From contig JBHHXR010000182.1 in assembly GCA_046757205.1 (NCBI GenBank), positions 1 through 7,553 of the forward strand: a stretch of 7,553 nucleotides of DNA, written 5' to 3'. Below the pieces are notes generated by a model. That model was not told where the DNA came from. It ran no database searches and saw nothing but the letters and a program-made list of their open reading frames with translations. The position numbers were made by a program, and so were the translations under genes. Shown one piece after another: positions 1 to 7,353 of the stretch (the stretch's first letter is position 1; the number at the start of each line of letters is the position of its first letter). The DNA comes from JBHHXR01 sp046757205 (GTDB taxonomy: Bacteria; Pseudomonadota; Alphaproteobacteria; Rhodobacterales; Rhodobacteraceae).

Positions 1-129
1 GTGGTTGTGCCGATTGTCCGGCGCCATGCTTGCGGCGATGTGTTACGAACCCTATGTGACTACAGATTTCGCTGCCCATGCAATTGTGGCGCCTGGCGGC
101 GAGTTGGAACGGCAGAACAGGAATTCTCG
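1..129. other. Leader region upstream of the efflux operon
   Basis: The reading frame of the adaptor gene is open to the left edge of the window, but I do not count these bases as coding. The extra 43 residues are rich in Cys and Arg and look nothing like an adaptor N-terminus, whereas the protein from the ATG at 130 begins directly with a membrane anchor. A very weak promoter-like pair can be drawn on the plus strand (TTGCGG near 30, 17 bp, TATGTG near 53), but it matches the consensus poorly and should not be relied on. No operator palindrome and no end of an upstream gene could be recognised. Confidence 0.4.
119..122 (+). promoter_or_regulatory. Shine-Dalgarno AGGA for the adaptor gene
   Basis: AGGA lies 7 nt before the ATG at 130. 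This is the main reason to prefer that start over the GTG at position 1, since that GTG sits at the window edge and its upstream sequence cannot be seen. Confidence 0.6.
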
Positions 130-1230
130 ATGCGCCTGGTTCCACTCCTTACTTCCGCCATCGTGGCACTGGCGCTCTATGTCGTGATCATGGAGCGCGA
201 CGCGCTCCGTGCGTTTTCGGGCGCGGAGGCGGCATCCAGCCAACCGGCGACGGCGCAGCCAGAACAACCCGCTCGCGAACAGCCGCCGGTTTCCGTTGTC
301 GTGCTGCGCTCCACGGCCAGAACCGTCGAAAGCGGCATGGTTCTGCGCGGCCGGACCGAAGCGGCCCGGAAAGTCGACGTGCGATCCGAAACCAGCGGTC
401 TGGTGATTTCCGAACCGCTCCGCAAGGGTGCCCGCGTCGCGGCCGGGCAGGTGCTGTGCGAGCTCGATCCCGGCACCCGCAACGCACAGTTGGCCGAGGC
501 CCGCGCCCGGCTGGCCGAAGCCGAGGTGAACAATCGCGCCGCCGCGTCGCTGGCCCGGAAAGGCTTCACCTCCGAAACCACGGCCATCGCGCGCAGGGCG
601 GCGCTGGAATCGGCGATGGCGGCAGTCGAGATCGCCGAAACGGAGATCGCCCGGCTCAGGATCCACGCGCCGTTCTCGGGCATTCTGGAAAACGACGCCG
701 CCGAACTCGGCTCGCTCCTTCAGCCGGGCGGCCTGTGCGCGACCGTGATCGATCTTTCGATGATCAAGCTGGTCGGCTTCGCGCCCGAAAACGCCGTCGC
801 GCGGATAAGCGTCGGCAGCCCGGCCCGGGCGCAGTTGCTGACCGGCGAACGCCTGGTTGGCGAAGTGTCCTTTGTCGCGCGCTCCGCCGACCCGCGGACC
901 CGTACCTACCGGGTGGAGGTCGAAGTGCCCAATCCGGACCTTTCCATCCGCGATGGCTTTACCGCGGAAATAGTCATCGCGTTCGACGGGGAAAAGGCGC
1001 ACCTGCTGCCGCAGGCGGCGCTGACGCTCGACGATCAGGGCCGCCTTGGCGTGCGGACCGCGACCGCCGCCGGAACCGCGAAATTCATGCCCGTCGAGTT
1101 GATCCGCGACAGCACCGACGGCGTCTGGCTGGGCGGCCTGCCTGAAAGCGTCGACGTCATCGTCGTCGGGCAGGAATTCGTCGAGGACGGCCGCCGGCTC
1201 GACATCACCTACCGGGAACCCGGGCTGTGA
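130..1230 (+). CDS. RND efflux periplasmic adaptor (HlyD/AcrA-type membrane-fusion protein)
   Basis: This 366-aa protein should link an inner-membrane RND pump to an outer-membrane channel in the periplasm. Residues 4-21 form a single hydrophobic N-terminal segment. No lipobox Cys follows, so it is probably anchored by an uncleaved helix rather than a lipid. Residues about 30-52 are an Ala/Gln/Pro-rich linker. The two halves of a biotinyl-lipoyl domain are visible at about 84-113 (SGLV..., then GQVLCELD) and 177-207 (HAPFSGIL...). They flank an alpha-helical hairpin rich in Ala, Glu and Arg at 115-177, whose tip is near LARKGFTSE. A beta-barrel follows at about 212-285, with the typical RTYRVEVEVPN stretch and DGFTAEI. 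A membrane-proximal domain occupies about 290-362. The gene overlaps the RND permease gene by 4 bp, so the two are almost certainly co-transcribed and translationally coupled. The family is clear. The substrate is not, and no gene symbol is justified. Confidence 0.92.
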   Translation: MRLVPLLTSAIVALALYVVIMERDALRAFSGAEAASSQPATAQPEQPAREQPPVSVVVLRSTARTVESGMVLRGRTEAARKVDVRSETSGLVISEPLRKGARVAAGQVLCELDPGTRNAQLAEARARLAEAEVNNRAAASLARKGFTSETTAIARRAALESAMAAVEIAETEIARLRIHAPFSGILENDAAELGSLLQPGGLCATVIDLSMIKLVGFAPENAVARISVGSPARAQLLTGERLVGEVSFVARSADPRTRTYRVEVEVPNPDLSIRDGFTAEIVIAFDGEKAHLLPQAALTLDDQGRLGVRTATAAGTAKFMPVELIRDSTDGVWLGGLPESVDVIVVGQEFVEDGRRLDITYREPGL

Positions 1231-4200
1231 CGCGCATCGTCGATTGGGCTACCGCACACGCGCGAATGGTGATCGCGCTGGTGCTGCTTTCGATTGGCGC
1301 CGGAGCGATGTCGTATATCGGGCTTCCCAAGGAGGGCGAACCGGACATAGACATCCCGGCACTCTTCGTGTCGGCGTTTTTCCCCGGCATTTCCGCCGAA
1401 GACTCCGAAAAACTGCTGATCCGCCCGCTGGAAACCAAACTGCGTGACCTCGATGGCCTGAAAAAAATGTCCGCCACCGCAGCCGAGGGGTATGCGGGCG
1501 TCGCGCTGGAGTTCGAATTCGGTTGGGACCGCGCGGCGACGCTGGCCGAAGTGCGCGACCGGGTCAATCAGGCCGAGGCGCAGATGCCGGATGGCGTCGA
1601 CCAGATCCTGATCAACGAGATCAACTTCTCCGAATTCCCGATCCTCGTCGTCTCTTTGTCGGGAGCCGTCCCCGAACGCACGCTGCTGCGTACTGCCAAG
1701 AACCTGCAGCGCGACCTGGAGGCCCTGCCGCCGGTGCTGGAAGCCGGCCTCGCCGGGCATCGCGACGAGATGCTGGAGGTTCTGATCGACCCGCTGAAGC
1801 TGGAAGCGTACAACGTTACGGCGGGCGAGCTCATCAACGTGGTCACGCGCAACAACCAGTTGATCGCCGCCGGCGAACTGGAGAGCGGTTCGGGCGCCTA
1901 CTCGGTCAAGATACCTTCCGCCTTCAACGACCCGAAAGACGTCTATAACCTGCCGGTGAAGGTCAACGGCGACCGGGTCATCACGCTGTCGGAAATCGCC
2001 GAAATCCGCCTGACCTTCGAGGACCAGAGGGGCACCGCACGGTATAACGGCGAAAAAACCGTGGCGCTGCAAATCGTCAAGCGCAAGGGCTTCAACGTCA
2101 TCGAGACGGCCGCACTGGTGCGCCAAACCGTCGCGAAATCCGCGGCGGAATGGCCTCCGGAACTGCGCGAGGCGATCGCCGTTTCGACTTCGATGGATAC
2201 CTCCAAGGAAGTCGCCTCGATGGTCAACCAGCTCCAGGCTTCCGTGCTGACCGCCATCGCGCTGGTGATGATCGTCGTTCTGTCCGCGCTCGGCACCCGC
2301 GCCGCCCTTCTCGTCGGCTTTGCGATCCCCACTTCGTTCCTGCTGTGCTTCGCGCTGCTCGCCGTGTTCGGCATGGCGATTTCCAATATCGTCATGTTCG
2401 GCCTGATCCTCGCCGTCGGCATGCTGGTCGACGGCGCCATCGTGGTGGTCGAGTATGCCGACAAGCGCATCTCCCAGGGCCAGGGCCCGATGCGTGCCTA
2501 TGACGAGGCCGCCTGCCGCATGTTCTGGCCAATCGTCTCGTCCACCGCCACCACGCTGTGCGCCTTCCTGCCGATGCTGTTCTGGCCCGGCGTGGCCGGC
2601 GAGTTCATGGGCAACCTGCCGGTGACGCTGATCTTCGTGCTGTCGGCTTCGCTGATCGTGGCGCTGGTCTTCCTGCCGGTTATCGGTGGTGTCGCAGGCC
2701 GCCTGTCGGCGATCCTGACCCGCGCCTCCGGGTTTTTGCACGAGAACTGCCACATCTTCCTGCGCCTGCTCTTGGTGGTGGCAGCCGCCGCCGTGTTGTT
2801 CGCCGGCATCATGGCCGTTTTGCGGGGCCAGTTCGTACCCGGCCCGGTGCTTTTCGTGGTCGGCTGTTTCGGCCTTGCCGTCGCCGGAGGGTCGGTCGGC
2901 AAACAACGGTCCGTCACCGTCGAGGAAACCGCCTATCGCCGCAGCCGCTTCGGCTCGGTCATCCACTTCATCTCCGGCAACCCGATAATGCCCTTCGTGG
3001 CCATCGGCCTGACGGTTTTCTTCATCGGTTTCGTGTTCAGCTACTTCAGCGCGCACAACAACGGCGTCGAATTCTTCGTCGAAACCGAACCCGAACGCGC
3101 CATCGCCTACGTCCGCGCCCGCGGCAACCTGTCGCTGGCCGAGAAGGACCGGCTGGTGCGCCAGGCCGAGGCCGAGATCGCCGGCACCGACGGCGTGAGG
3201 TCCATCTTCGCTTTCGCCGGAACCGGCGGCCTCAACCAGAACAACGGCGGCAACATGGCGCCGGTCGACGCGGTCGGCCAGGTGCTGATCGAACTGGCGC
3301 CGTGGCAAGAACGCCGGCTCCTGGGCAAACGAGGCAAGGGCGGGGCCATTCTCGCCGAGATCAACGAAAAACTTTCCCGAATACCCGGCGTAATCGCGGA
3401 AATCTCCGAACAGGCGATGGGCCCCGCCGAGGGCAAGCCCGTGCATCTGCGCCTGAGGGGCCAGAACTGGCAGGACCTTCTGGACGCAACCCGCATCGTG
3501 CGCGGGAAATTCGACCGGATCGGCGGGCTGACCGACATCGAGGACAGCCGTCCGCTGCCCGGCATCGACTGGCAGATCGACGTCGACGTGGAAAAAGCCG
3601 GCCGCTACGGCGCCGACGTCGCCACCGTCGGCGCCATGGTGCAACTGGTGACGCGCGGCCTGATGCTCGACACCATGCGGACGGACACGTCGGACGAGGA
3701 AATCGACATCCGCGTCCGCCTGCCGGAAGAGGACCGGCTCCTTTCCACGCTGGACACGCTGCGCGTGCGCACCGCCGACGGTCTGGTCCCGCTTTCCAAT
3801 TTCATCGAACGCAAGCCCGTTCCCAAGCTTGGCAAGATCGACCGCTTCGATTCCCAGCGGCGGTTCGACGTCAAGGCGGGTCTCGCCGAGGGCGTGAACG
3901 CCAACGACAAGATAGCCGAACTCACCGCCTGGCTTGAGGACGAGCGCCCGCTCCCTGCGGGCATCAGCTACGAATGGACGGGCGAACAGCAGGACCAGGC
4001 CGAAAGCCTCGCCTTCCTGCAAAAGGCCTTCCTCGGCGCGCTGGGGCTGATGTTCGTCATCCTGCTGGCCCAGTTCAACTCGTTTTACAACGCCGTACTG
4101 GTGCTGTCGGCGGTTGTCATGTCGGTCACCGGCGTCCTGATCGGCATGCTGGTGATGGGCCAGACGTTCTCCGTCATCATGACCGGCACCGGCATCGTGG

Positions 4201-4712
4201 CGTTGGCCGGGATCGTCGTGAACAACAACATCGTACTCATTGATACCTATCAGGAATACGCCCGCTACATGCCGCGGCTGGAGGCCATCGTGCGCACCGC
4301 CGAGGCCCGCATCCGCCCGGTGCTGCTGACCACCATCACCACCATGGCCGGTCTGACACCGATGATGCTGGGGATTTCCGTCGATTTCATCAATGGCGGA
4401 ATTTCGTGGAATTCGCCGACCTCGCTGTGGTGGAAGCAGCTCGCCACCGCCGTCGTCTTCGGCCTCGGCCTTGCCACCGTGCTGACGCTGGTTGTCACAC
4501 CGGCGATGCTGTCGATCAGGGTCTGGTTCTCCAAGGGCGCCTATGGCTCGCTGACCATGCTTCTGGCGCTCACGCGCGGGCGCGACAGCGCCATCGCGCA
4601 GGACCTCGCGCTTCGCCGCAAGGCCGCCAAGGAGCCCTTGCCGGAAATCACCTGGGGCGAAGATCAGCCCGATCAGGCGCCGCCGCCGTCACCGATCCGC
4701 GCAGTGGAATAG
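1227..4712 (+). CDS. RND-family efflux permease (AcrB/HAE-like), 14 predicted TM segments
   Basis: This 1161-aa inner-membrane pump is predicted to be proton-driven and to export through the adjacent adaptor. The GTG start overlaps the adaptor stop (GTGA), with GGGA 9 nt upstream. TM1 is at 13-31. The first periplasmic porter/docking region (about 32-335) begins LPKEGEPDIDIP. TM2-TM6 lie at about 336-489, including TM4 with GMLVDGAIVVVE at 398-409. Two extra hydrophobic helices (about 511-532 and 537-556) precede TM7 (586-607). The second porter/docking region is about 608-930, and TM8-TM12 are at about 932-1097. TM10 reads GIVVNNNIVLID (995-1006) and TM11 carries TTITTMAGLTPMMLG (1035-1049). 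AcrB is 1049 aa; the excess here is mostly the extra hairpin and a charged, Pro-rich tail after 1110. Of the AcrB proton-relay triad, D407 is kept (D402), D408 is Gly403 and K940 is Asn999. Substrates could be drugs, lipids or metabolites; the sequence does not say. No outer-membrane channel gene is nearby. Confidence 0.95.
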   Translation: MTRIVDWATAHARMVIALVLLSIGAGAMSYIGLPKEGEPDIDIPALFVSAFFPGISAEDSEKLLIRPLETKLRDLDGLKKMSATAAEGYAGVALEFEFGWDRAATLAEVRDRVNQAEAQMPDGVDQILINEINFSEFPILVVSLSGAVPERTLLRTAKNLQRDLEALPPVLEAGLAGHRDEMLEVLIDPLKLEAYNVTAGELINVVTRNNQLIAAGELESGSGAYSVKIPSAFNDPKDVYNLPVKVNGDRVITLSEIAEIRLTFEDQRGTARYNGEKTVALQIVKRKGFNVIETAALVRQTVAKSAAEWPPELREAIAVSTSMDTSKEVASMVNQLQASVLTAIALVMIVVLSALGTRAALLVGFAIPTSFLLCFALLAVFGMAISNIVMFGLILAVGMLVDGAIVVVEYADKRISQGQGPMRAYDEAACRMFWPIVSSTATTLCAFLPMLFWPGVAGEFMGNLPVTLIFVLSASLIVALVFLPVIGGVAGRLSAILTRASGFLHENCHIFLRLLLVVAAAAVLFAGIMAVLRGQFVPGPVLFVVGCFGLAVAGGSVGKQRSVTVEETAYRRSRFGSVIHFISGNPIMPFVAIGLTVFFIGFVFSYFSAHNNGVEFFVETEPERAIAYVRARGNLSLAEKDRLVRQAEAEIAGTDGVRSIFAFAGTGGLNQNNGGNMAPVDAVGQVLIELAPWQERRLLGKRGKGGAILAEINEKLSRIPGVIAEISEQAMGPAEGKPVHLRLRGQNWQDLLDATRIVRGKFDRIGGLTDIEDSRPLPGIDWQIDVDVEKAGRYGADVATVGAMVQLVTRGLMLDTMRTDTSDEEIDIRVRLPEEDRLLSTLDTLRVRTADGLVPLSNFIERKPVPKLGKIDRFDSQRRFDVKAGLAEGVNANDKIAELTAWLEDERPLPAGISYEWTGEQQDQAESLAFLQKAFLGALGLMFVILLAQFNSFYNAVLVLSAVVMSVTGVLIGMLVMGQTFSVIMTGTGIVALAGIVVNNNIVLIDTYQEYARYMPRLEAIVRTAEARIRPVLLTTITTMAGLTPMMLGISVDFINGGISWNSPTSLWWKQLATAVVFGLGLATVLTLVVTPAMLSIRVWFSKGAYGSLTMLLALTRGRDSAIAQDLALRRKAAKEPLPEITWGEDQPDQAPPPSPIRAVE

Positions 4713-5821
4713 CCGCCTTTCTCGGCGGCGCGAGGCAGCGCGCGGCGGTCGAACGCGATGCTCTTGACCAGCGCGAACACCGGCGAACCCTCCGCGAGCG
4801 ACAGATCGCTCACCGCCGCGCGGGTGATCCTGGACCGCAGCCTCTGCCCCTCGCCGATATCGACCAGGACCTCGGCGAAGGCGGTGTCCGCTTCGACGAC
4901 GATCTCGGCCACGTGGCCGGACAGGATGTTGCGGATGCTCAACCCCTCGGGGCGGATGACGGCCAGCGCCACGTCGCGCGCCCGGACCCGCAGGCGCAGC
5001 GTCTCGCCGACCGGCTGCGCCGTGCCGGGCATCCGTATCGTCTGTCCGGCGACCGCGATCTCGGTCAGCAGGAACCGCCGGTCGATGCCGGTTACCCGCC
5101 CCTCGACCACGGCGCCGGCCTCGAACCTGCCGCTGGCCGCCGTCAGATCGAGCTTCTCAAGCGTCTCCGCGACACCGCCGGCCGCCAGCAACCGCCCGTC
5201 GGCAAGCGCCACGATCCGGTTGGCCAGCCGCGTCACCTCGCCGATCGAATGGGTTACGTAGATCACCGGCAACCCGAAAATCTCGGGCAGGTTGCCGATA
5301 TGGGGATAGAGATCGGCCTTGCGCCCACGATCCAGCGCCGCCAGCGGCTCGTCCATCAGCAGCAGTCGGGGGCGCGTCAGCAGCGTGCGCCCGATCGCCA
5401 CCCGCTGACGCTCGCCGCCGGACAACGATGCGGGGCGGCGAGCCAGCAGCGGCCCGATGTCCAGCGCCCCGATCACGTCCGGCCAGCGGATCCGGCCGTC
5501 CCCGCGCGACGAGCGGCGCTCGGCGTACCGCAGGTTTCCTTCCACGGACAGGTGAGGAAAAAGCCGCGTGTCCTGAAAGACGTATCCGACGCCCCGCAGG
5601 TGAGGCCGGACGAACAGGCGCTCCGCCTGCCACGTCTCCGAACCGAAAGCCACCCGCCCGTCCGCGCCCCGCTCCAGCCCCGCGATAACCCGCAGAACCG
5701 TGGATTTGCCGCAACCGCTGGGCCCGAACAGGGCTGTTATTCCGGACAACGGGAAGTCATGCGCCAGCGCCAGCGAGAACGCCGGGAAGTCCAGTTGCAG
5801 ATCGACGCGCAATTCCGTCAT
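4673..5821 (-). CDS. modC: Molybdate ABC transporter ATP-binding protein ModC
   Basis: This 382-aa cytoplasmic ATPase powers molybdate import through the ModB dimer. The nucleotide-binding domain has Walker A GPSGCGKST (33-41), Q-loop Gln83 in YVFQDTRLFPHLSV, signature LSGGERQR (133-140), Walker B LLLMDEP with Asp157 and catalytic Glu158, D-loop AALD (161-164) and H-loop His191 in YVTHS. The FQDTRLFPHL stretch is typical of ModC. A linker at about 220-290 leads to a TOBE/Mop domain at about 293-356 (SIRNILSGHVAEI onward), which in the family binds oxyanion and can give trans-inhibition. The ATG at 5821 overlaps the modB stop by 4 bp (ATGA), and GGGA is 5 nt upstream. The C-terminal 26 residues after the TOBE domain (Gly/Ala-rich) extend into the end of the convergent RND gene by 40 bp. 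All ATPase motifs are intact, so the protein should be functional. Confidence 0.96.
   Translation of the reverse strand: MTELRVDLQLDFPAFSLALAHDFPLSGITALFGPSGCGKSTVLRVIAGLERGADGRVAFGSETWQAERLFVRPHLRGVGYVFQDTRLFPHLSVEGNLRYAERRSSRGDGRIRWPDVIGALDIGPLLARRPASLSGGERQRVAIGRTLLTRPRLLLMDEPLAALDRGRKADLYPHIGNLPEIFGLPVIYVTHSIGEVTRLANRIVALADGRLLAAGGVAETLEKLDLTAASGRFEAGAVVEGRVTGIDRRFLLTEIAVAGQTIRMPGTAQPVGETLRLRVRARDVALAVIRPEGLSIRNILSGHVAEIVVEADTAFAEVLVDIGEGQRLRSRITRAAVSDLSLAEGSPVFALVKSIAFDRRALPRAAEKGGYSTARIGDGGGA
4712..4729. terminator. GC-only hairpin at the convergent gene junction (possible weak bidirectional terminator)
   Basis: GCCGCC (4712-4717) and GGCGGC (4724-4729) form a perfect 6-bp all-G/C stem with a 6-nt loop (TTTCTC), starting on the last base of the RND stop codon. 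Neither side has a U-tract; on the minus side only TATTCC follows. It is therefore not a classical intrinsic terminator. It also lies inside the modC coding region (Ala-Ala-Glu-Lys-Gly-Gly), so the repeat may simply reflect codon choice. It is the only candidate stop signal for the efflux transcript that I can see. Confidence 0.25.
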
Positions 5822-6501
5822 GGCCGTCCCGCATGCACCGGGAACCGCCGGTTGACGGTGTAGACGGCCACCAGAACGAGGAAGGAAAACACCAGCAGGA
5901 TCCCCGACAAGGCATGCGCCTGCGCATATTCCAGGGTTTCCACGTGCTCGTAGATGGCGATCGAGATGACCTTGGTCTTGCCCGGAATGTTGCCGCCCAC
6001 CATCAGGACCACGCCGAATTCGCCGATCGTGTGGGCGAAGCTCAACACGATGGCCGTCAGGAAGCCGCGCAGCGCCATCGGCGCCGCGACCGTGAAAAAT
6101 GCGTCCAGCGGCGAGGCGCGCAGCGTCGCCGCCGCTTCCATCGGCGCCCTGCCGATCGCCTCGAACGCACCTTGCAGCGGCTGAACGGCGAAGGGCATGG
6201 AATACAGCACCGAGGCGATGACAAGGCCGGAGAAGGAAAACGTCAGCGCGGTGCCGGTGACGTCAACCCAGGCGCCGCCGAGGGGGCTGGCCGGACTGAG
6301 GAACACCAGAAGATAAAAGCCCAGCACCGTCGGCGGCAGCACCAGCGGCAGCGCGGTGACCGCTTCGACCACCGACCTGATCCTGCTGCGGGTGTGCGCC
6401 AGCCACCACGCCAGCGGCGTTCCCAGCACGATCAGGATCAGTGTCGTTACCGCCGCCAGCCGCAGCGTCAGCCAGAGGGGCGCGAGTTCGGGCAGGGTCA
6501 T
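5818..6501 (-). CDS. modB: Molybdate ABC transporter permease ModB
   Basis: This 227-aa protein, close to the 229 aa of E. coli ModB, forms the membrane channel as a homodimer. Predicted membrane segments are about 9-34, 45-70 (with LPLVLPPTVLGFYLLVFLSP, characteristic of ModB), 86-107, 143-167 and 198-216. The cytoplasmic coupling helix (EAA loop) that contacts ModC is at 122-141: EAAATLRASPLDAFFTVAAP. The usual loop Gly is Arg128 here, and the usual Leu before the final Pro is Ala. I believe Arg at that site also occurs in other ModB proteins, so it need not be a defect. The start codon is 4 bp after the modA stop, with GGGGTGGA about 8 nt upstream lying across the end of modA. The stop codon overlaps the modC start. 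This packing indicates a translationally coupled modABC operon. Confidence 0.95.
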   Translation of the reverse strand: MTLPELAPLWLTLRLAAVTTLILIVLGTPLAWWLAHTRSRIRSVVEAVTALPLVLPPTVLGFYLLVFLSPASPLGGAWVDVTGTALTFSFSGLVIASVLYSMPFAVQPLQGAFEAIGRAPMEAAATLRASPLDAFFTVAAPMALRGFLTAIVLSFAHTIGEFGVVLMVGGNIPGKTKVISIAIYEHVETLEYAQAHALSGILLVFSFLVLVAVYTVNRRFPVHAGRP

Positions 6502-6505
6502 GCGA

Positions 6506-7318
6506 TCAGTCCACCCCGTAGCCGAAGGTTTCGATCACATCCCTGGCGGCGTCGGTCCGGAGAAATTCCAGAAACGCTATGGCCGCCGGATTGGCCGCCC
6601 CCGCTGACAGCAGGACGGCGTCCTGCCGGATCGGATCGTACAGGTCCGGCGGCACGTCCCACCGGCTGCCCGGCGTGCCGTTGCGCGGCGACAGCGCATA
6701 GGATTTGGCGATCAGGCCAAGCTCCGCGTTTCCGGTCGCCACCATCGAAAACACCTGCGCGACATTCTGTCCCATGACGATCCGCTCGCCCAAGGCGTCC
6801 CAGAGCCCGAGCGCCTGCAACGCCTGCCGTGCCGCCAGGCCATAGGGCGCGAGGTCGGGATTGGCAATCGCCAGAAACCGGAAACCGCCCGCGGCAAGCA
6901 GCGCCGCTCCATCCTCGCCGATCAGCCCGGCATCCGGGCTCCACAGGGACAAGTGCCCGACCGCGTAAGTGAATCGCGAACCGGCGACGGCAAACCCGCC
7001 GATTTCCAATAGCTCCGGCCGTACCTGATCCGCCGCAAGAAGAATGTCGAACGGCGCACCGTTGGTGATCTGCGCGTAGAGCCTGCCGGTCGAGCCGGCG
7101 GTGATATTCAGGTCGTTCCCGCTGGCGGCCTCGAACACGCGCTCCAACGCCGTCGCGGTCTCCGCGAAATTCGCCGCCACGCCGATCAGCGCGCTTCCCG
7201 CCCGCGCGCCTGCGGCGGGCTGCAAGGCAGCGAGGGCGGCCAGCGCCAGAACAGCGCCAAACCGCATCGCGCGCGCGCGCGCCGCAATGGCATCGTCCGG
7301 AGATGTTTCCCGACACAT
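6506..7318 (-). CDS. modA: Periplasmic molybdate-binding protein ModA (AANF type)
   Basis: This 270-aa solute-binding protein (253 aa if started at the internal Met18, position 7267) captures molybdate, and in the family often tungstate, in the periplasm and delivers it to ModBC. Residues 18-40 form a signal peptide: MRF, a long Ala/Leu hydrophobic core and an ARA|GS cleavage site after residue 40. The mature protein starts GSALIGVAANFAET. Also visible are the ligand-loop motif AGSTGRLYAQI (74-84), NGAPFDILLAADQ (86-98), ANPDLAPYGLAARQAL (152-167), and FGYGVD at the C-terminus. Compared with E. coli ModA, the first ligand Ser is Asn50 in AANF and the ligand Tyr of the C-lobe is replaced, as in the ModA branch known from Azotobacter and Xanthomonas. 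Neither ATG (7318 or 7267) has a convincing Shine-Dalgarno sequence. The first is favoured slightly by a promoter-like element just upstream; the second gives a signal peptide of ordinary length. Confidence 0.93.
   Translation of the reverse strand: MCRETSPDDAIAARARAMRFGAVLALAALAALQPAAGARAGSALIGVAANFAETATALERVFEAASGNDLNITAGSTGRLYAQITNGAPFDILLAADQVRPELLEIGGFAVAGSRFTYAVGHLSLWSPDAGLIGEDGAALLAAGGFRFLAIANPDLAPYGLAARQALQALGLWDALGERIVMGQNVAQVFSMVATGNAELGLIAKSYALSPRNGTPGSRWDVPPDLYDPIRQDAVLLSAGAANPAAIAFLEFLRTDAARDVIETFGYGVD
7268..7282. repeat. (CG)n alternating tract in the modA 5' coding end
   Basis: Fifteen bases of perfect C/G alternation lie immediately upstream, on the minus strand, of the second candidate modA ATG (7267). 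They encode Ala-Arg repeats if translation starts at 7318. Such tracts can adopt Z-DNA and can slip in replication. Here it may be no more than Ala/Arg codons in a GC-rich genome. Confidence 0.7.
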
Positions 7319-7325
7319 GTCAACT

Positions 7326-7353
7326 GCTATACCGGCGTAATTCCGTCAGGCAA
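7326..7353 (-). promoter_or_regulatory. Candidate sigma-70-type promoter of modABC
   Basis: Reading the minus strand, TTGCCT (7353-7348) and TATAGC (7331-7326) are separated by 16 bp. Each shares four of six bases with the -35 and -10 consensus. Transcription would begin about 7 nt after the -10 element, i.e. at or within a base or two of the modA ATG at 7318, giving a leaderless mRNA; starting at 7267 instead would leave a leader of about 50 nt. I see no recognisable ModE-box palindrome around it. This is pattern matching only. Confidence 0.35.

Noticed and set aside
1..129. Adaptor gene starting at the GTG at position 1
   Set aside because: The extra 43 residues are Cys/Arg-rich and precede an N-terminal membrane anchor. 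The ATG at 130 has a well-spaced AGGA.
1209..4022. A 937-codon open frame on the minus strand across the RND gene
   Set aside because: It runs in exact antisense register with the RND codons. In that register, stops arise only opposite TTA, CTA and TCA codons, which this GC-rich gene avoids. The predicted protein is His/Asp/Gln/Gly-rich with no recognisable domain, while the plus-strand protein is a clear RND pump.
4406..5863. A 485-codon open frame on the plus strand across modC
   Set aside because: Same register effect opposite modC codons. The product is Arg/Gln/Pro-rich and motif-free, whereas the minus strand carries a full set of ABC ATPase motifs.
6498..7316. A 272-codon minus-strand frame almost coincident with modA
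   Set aside because: It is an offset frame of the same strand. Its product is Arg/Gly-rich with no signal peptide or binding-protein motifs, while the frame ending at 6506 gives ModA.
7311..7323. GACA-TG-TGTC inverted repeat and TTGACA hexamer over the modA ATG
   Set aside because: The arms are only 4 bp, and TTGACA has no -10-like hexamer at 16-18 bp. It is probably chance.
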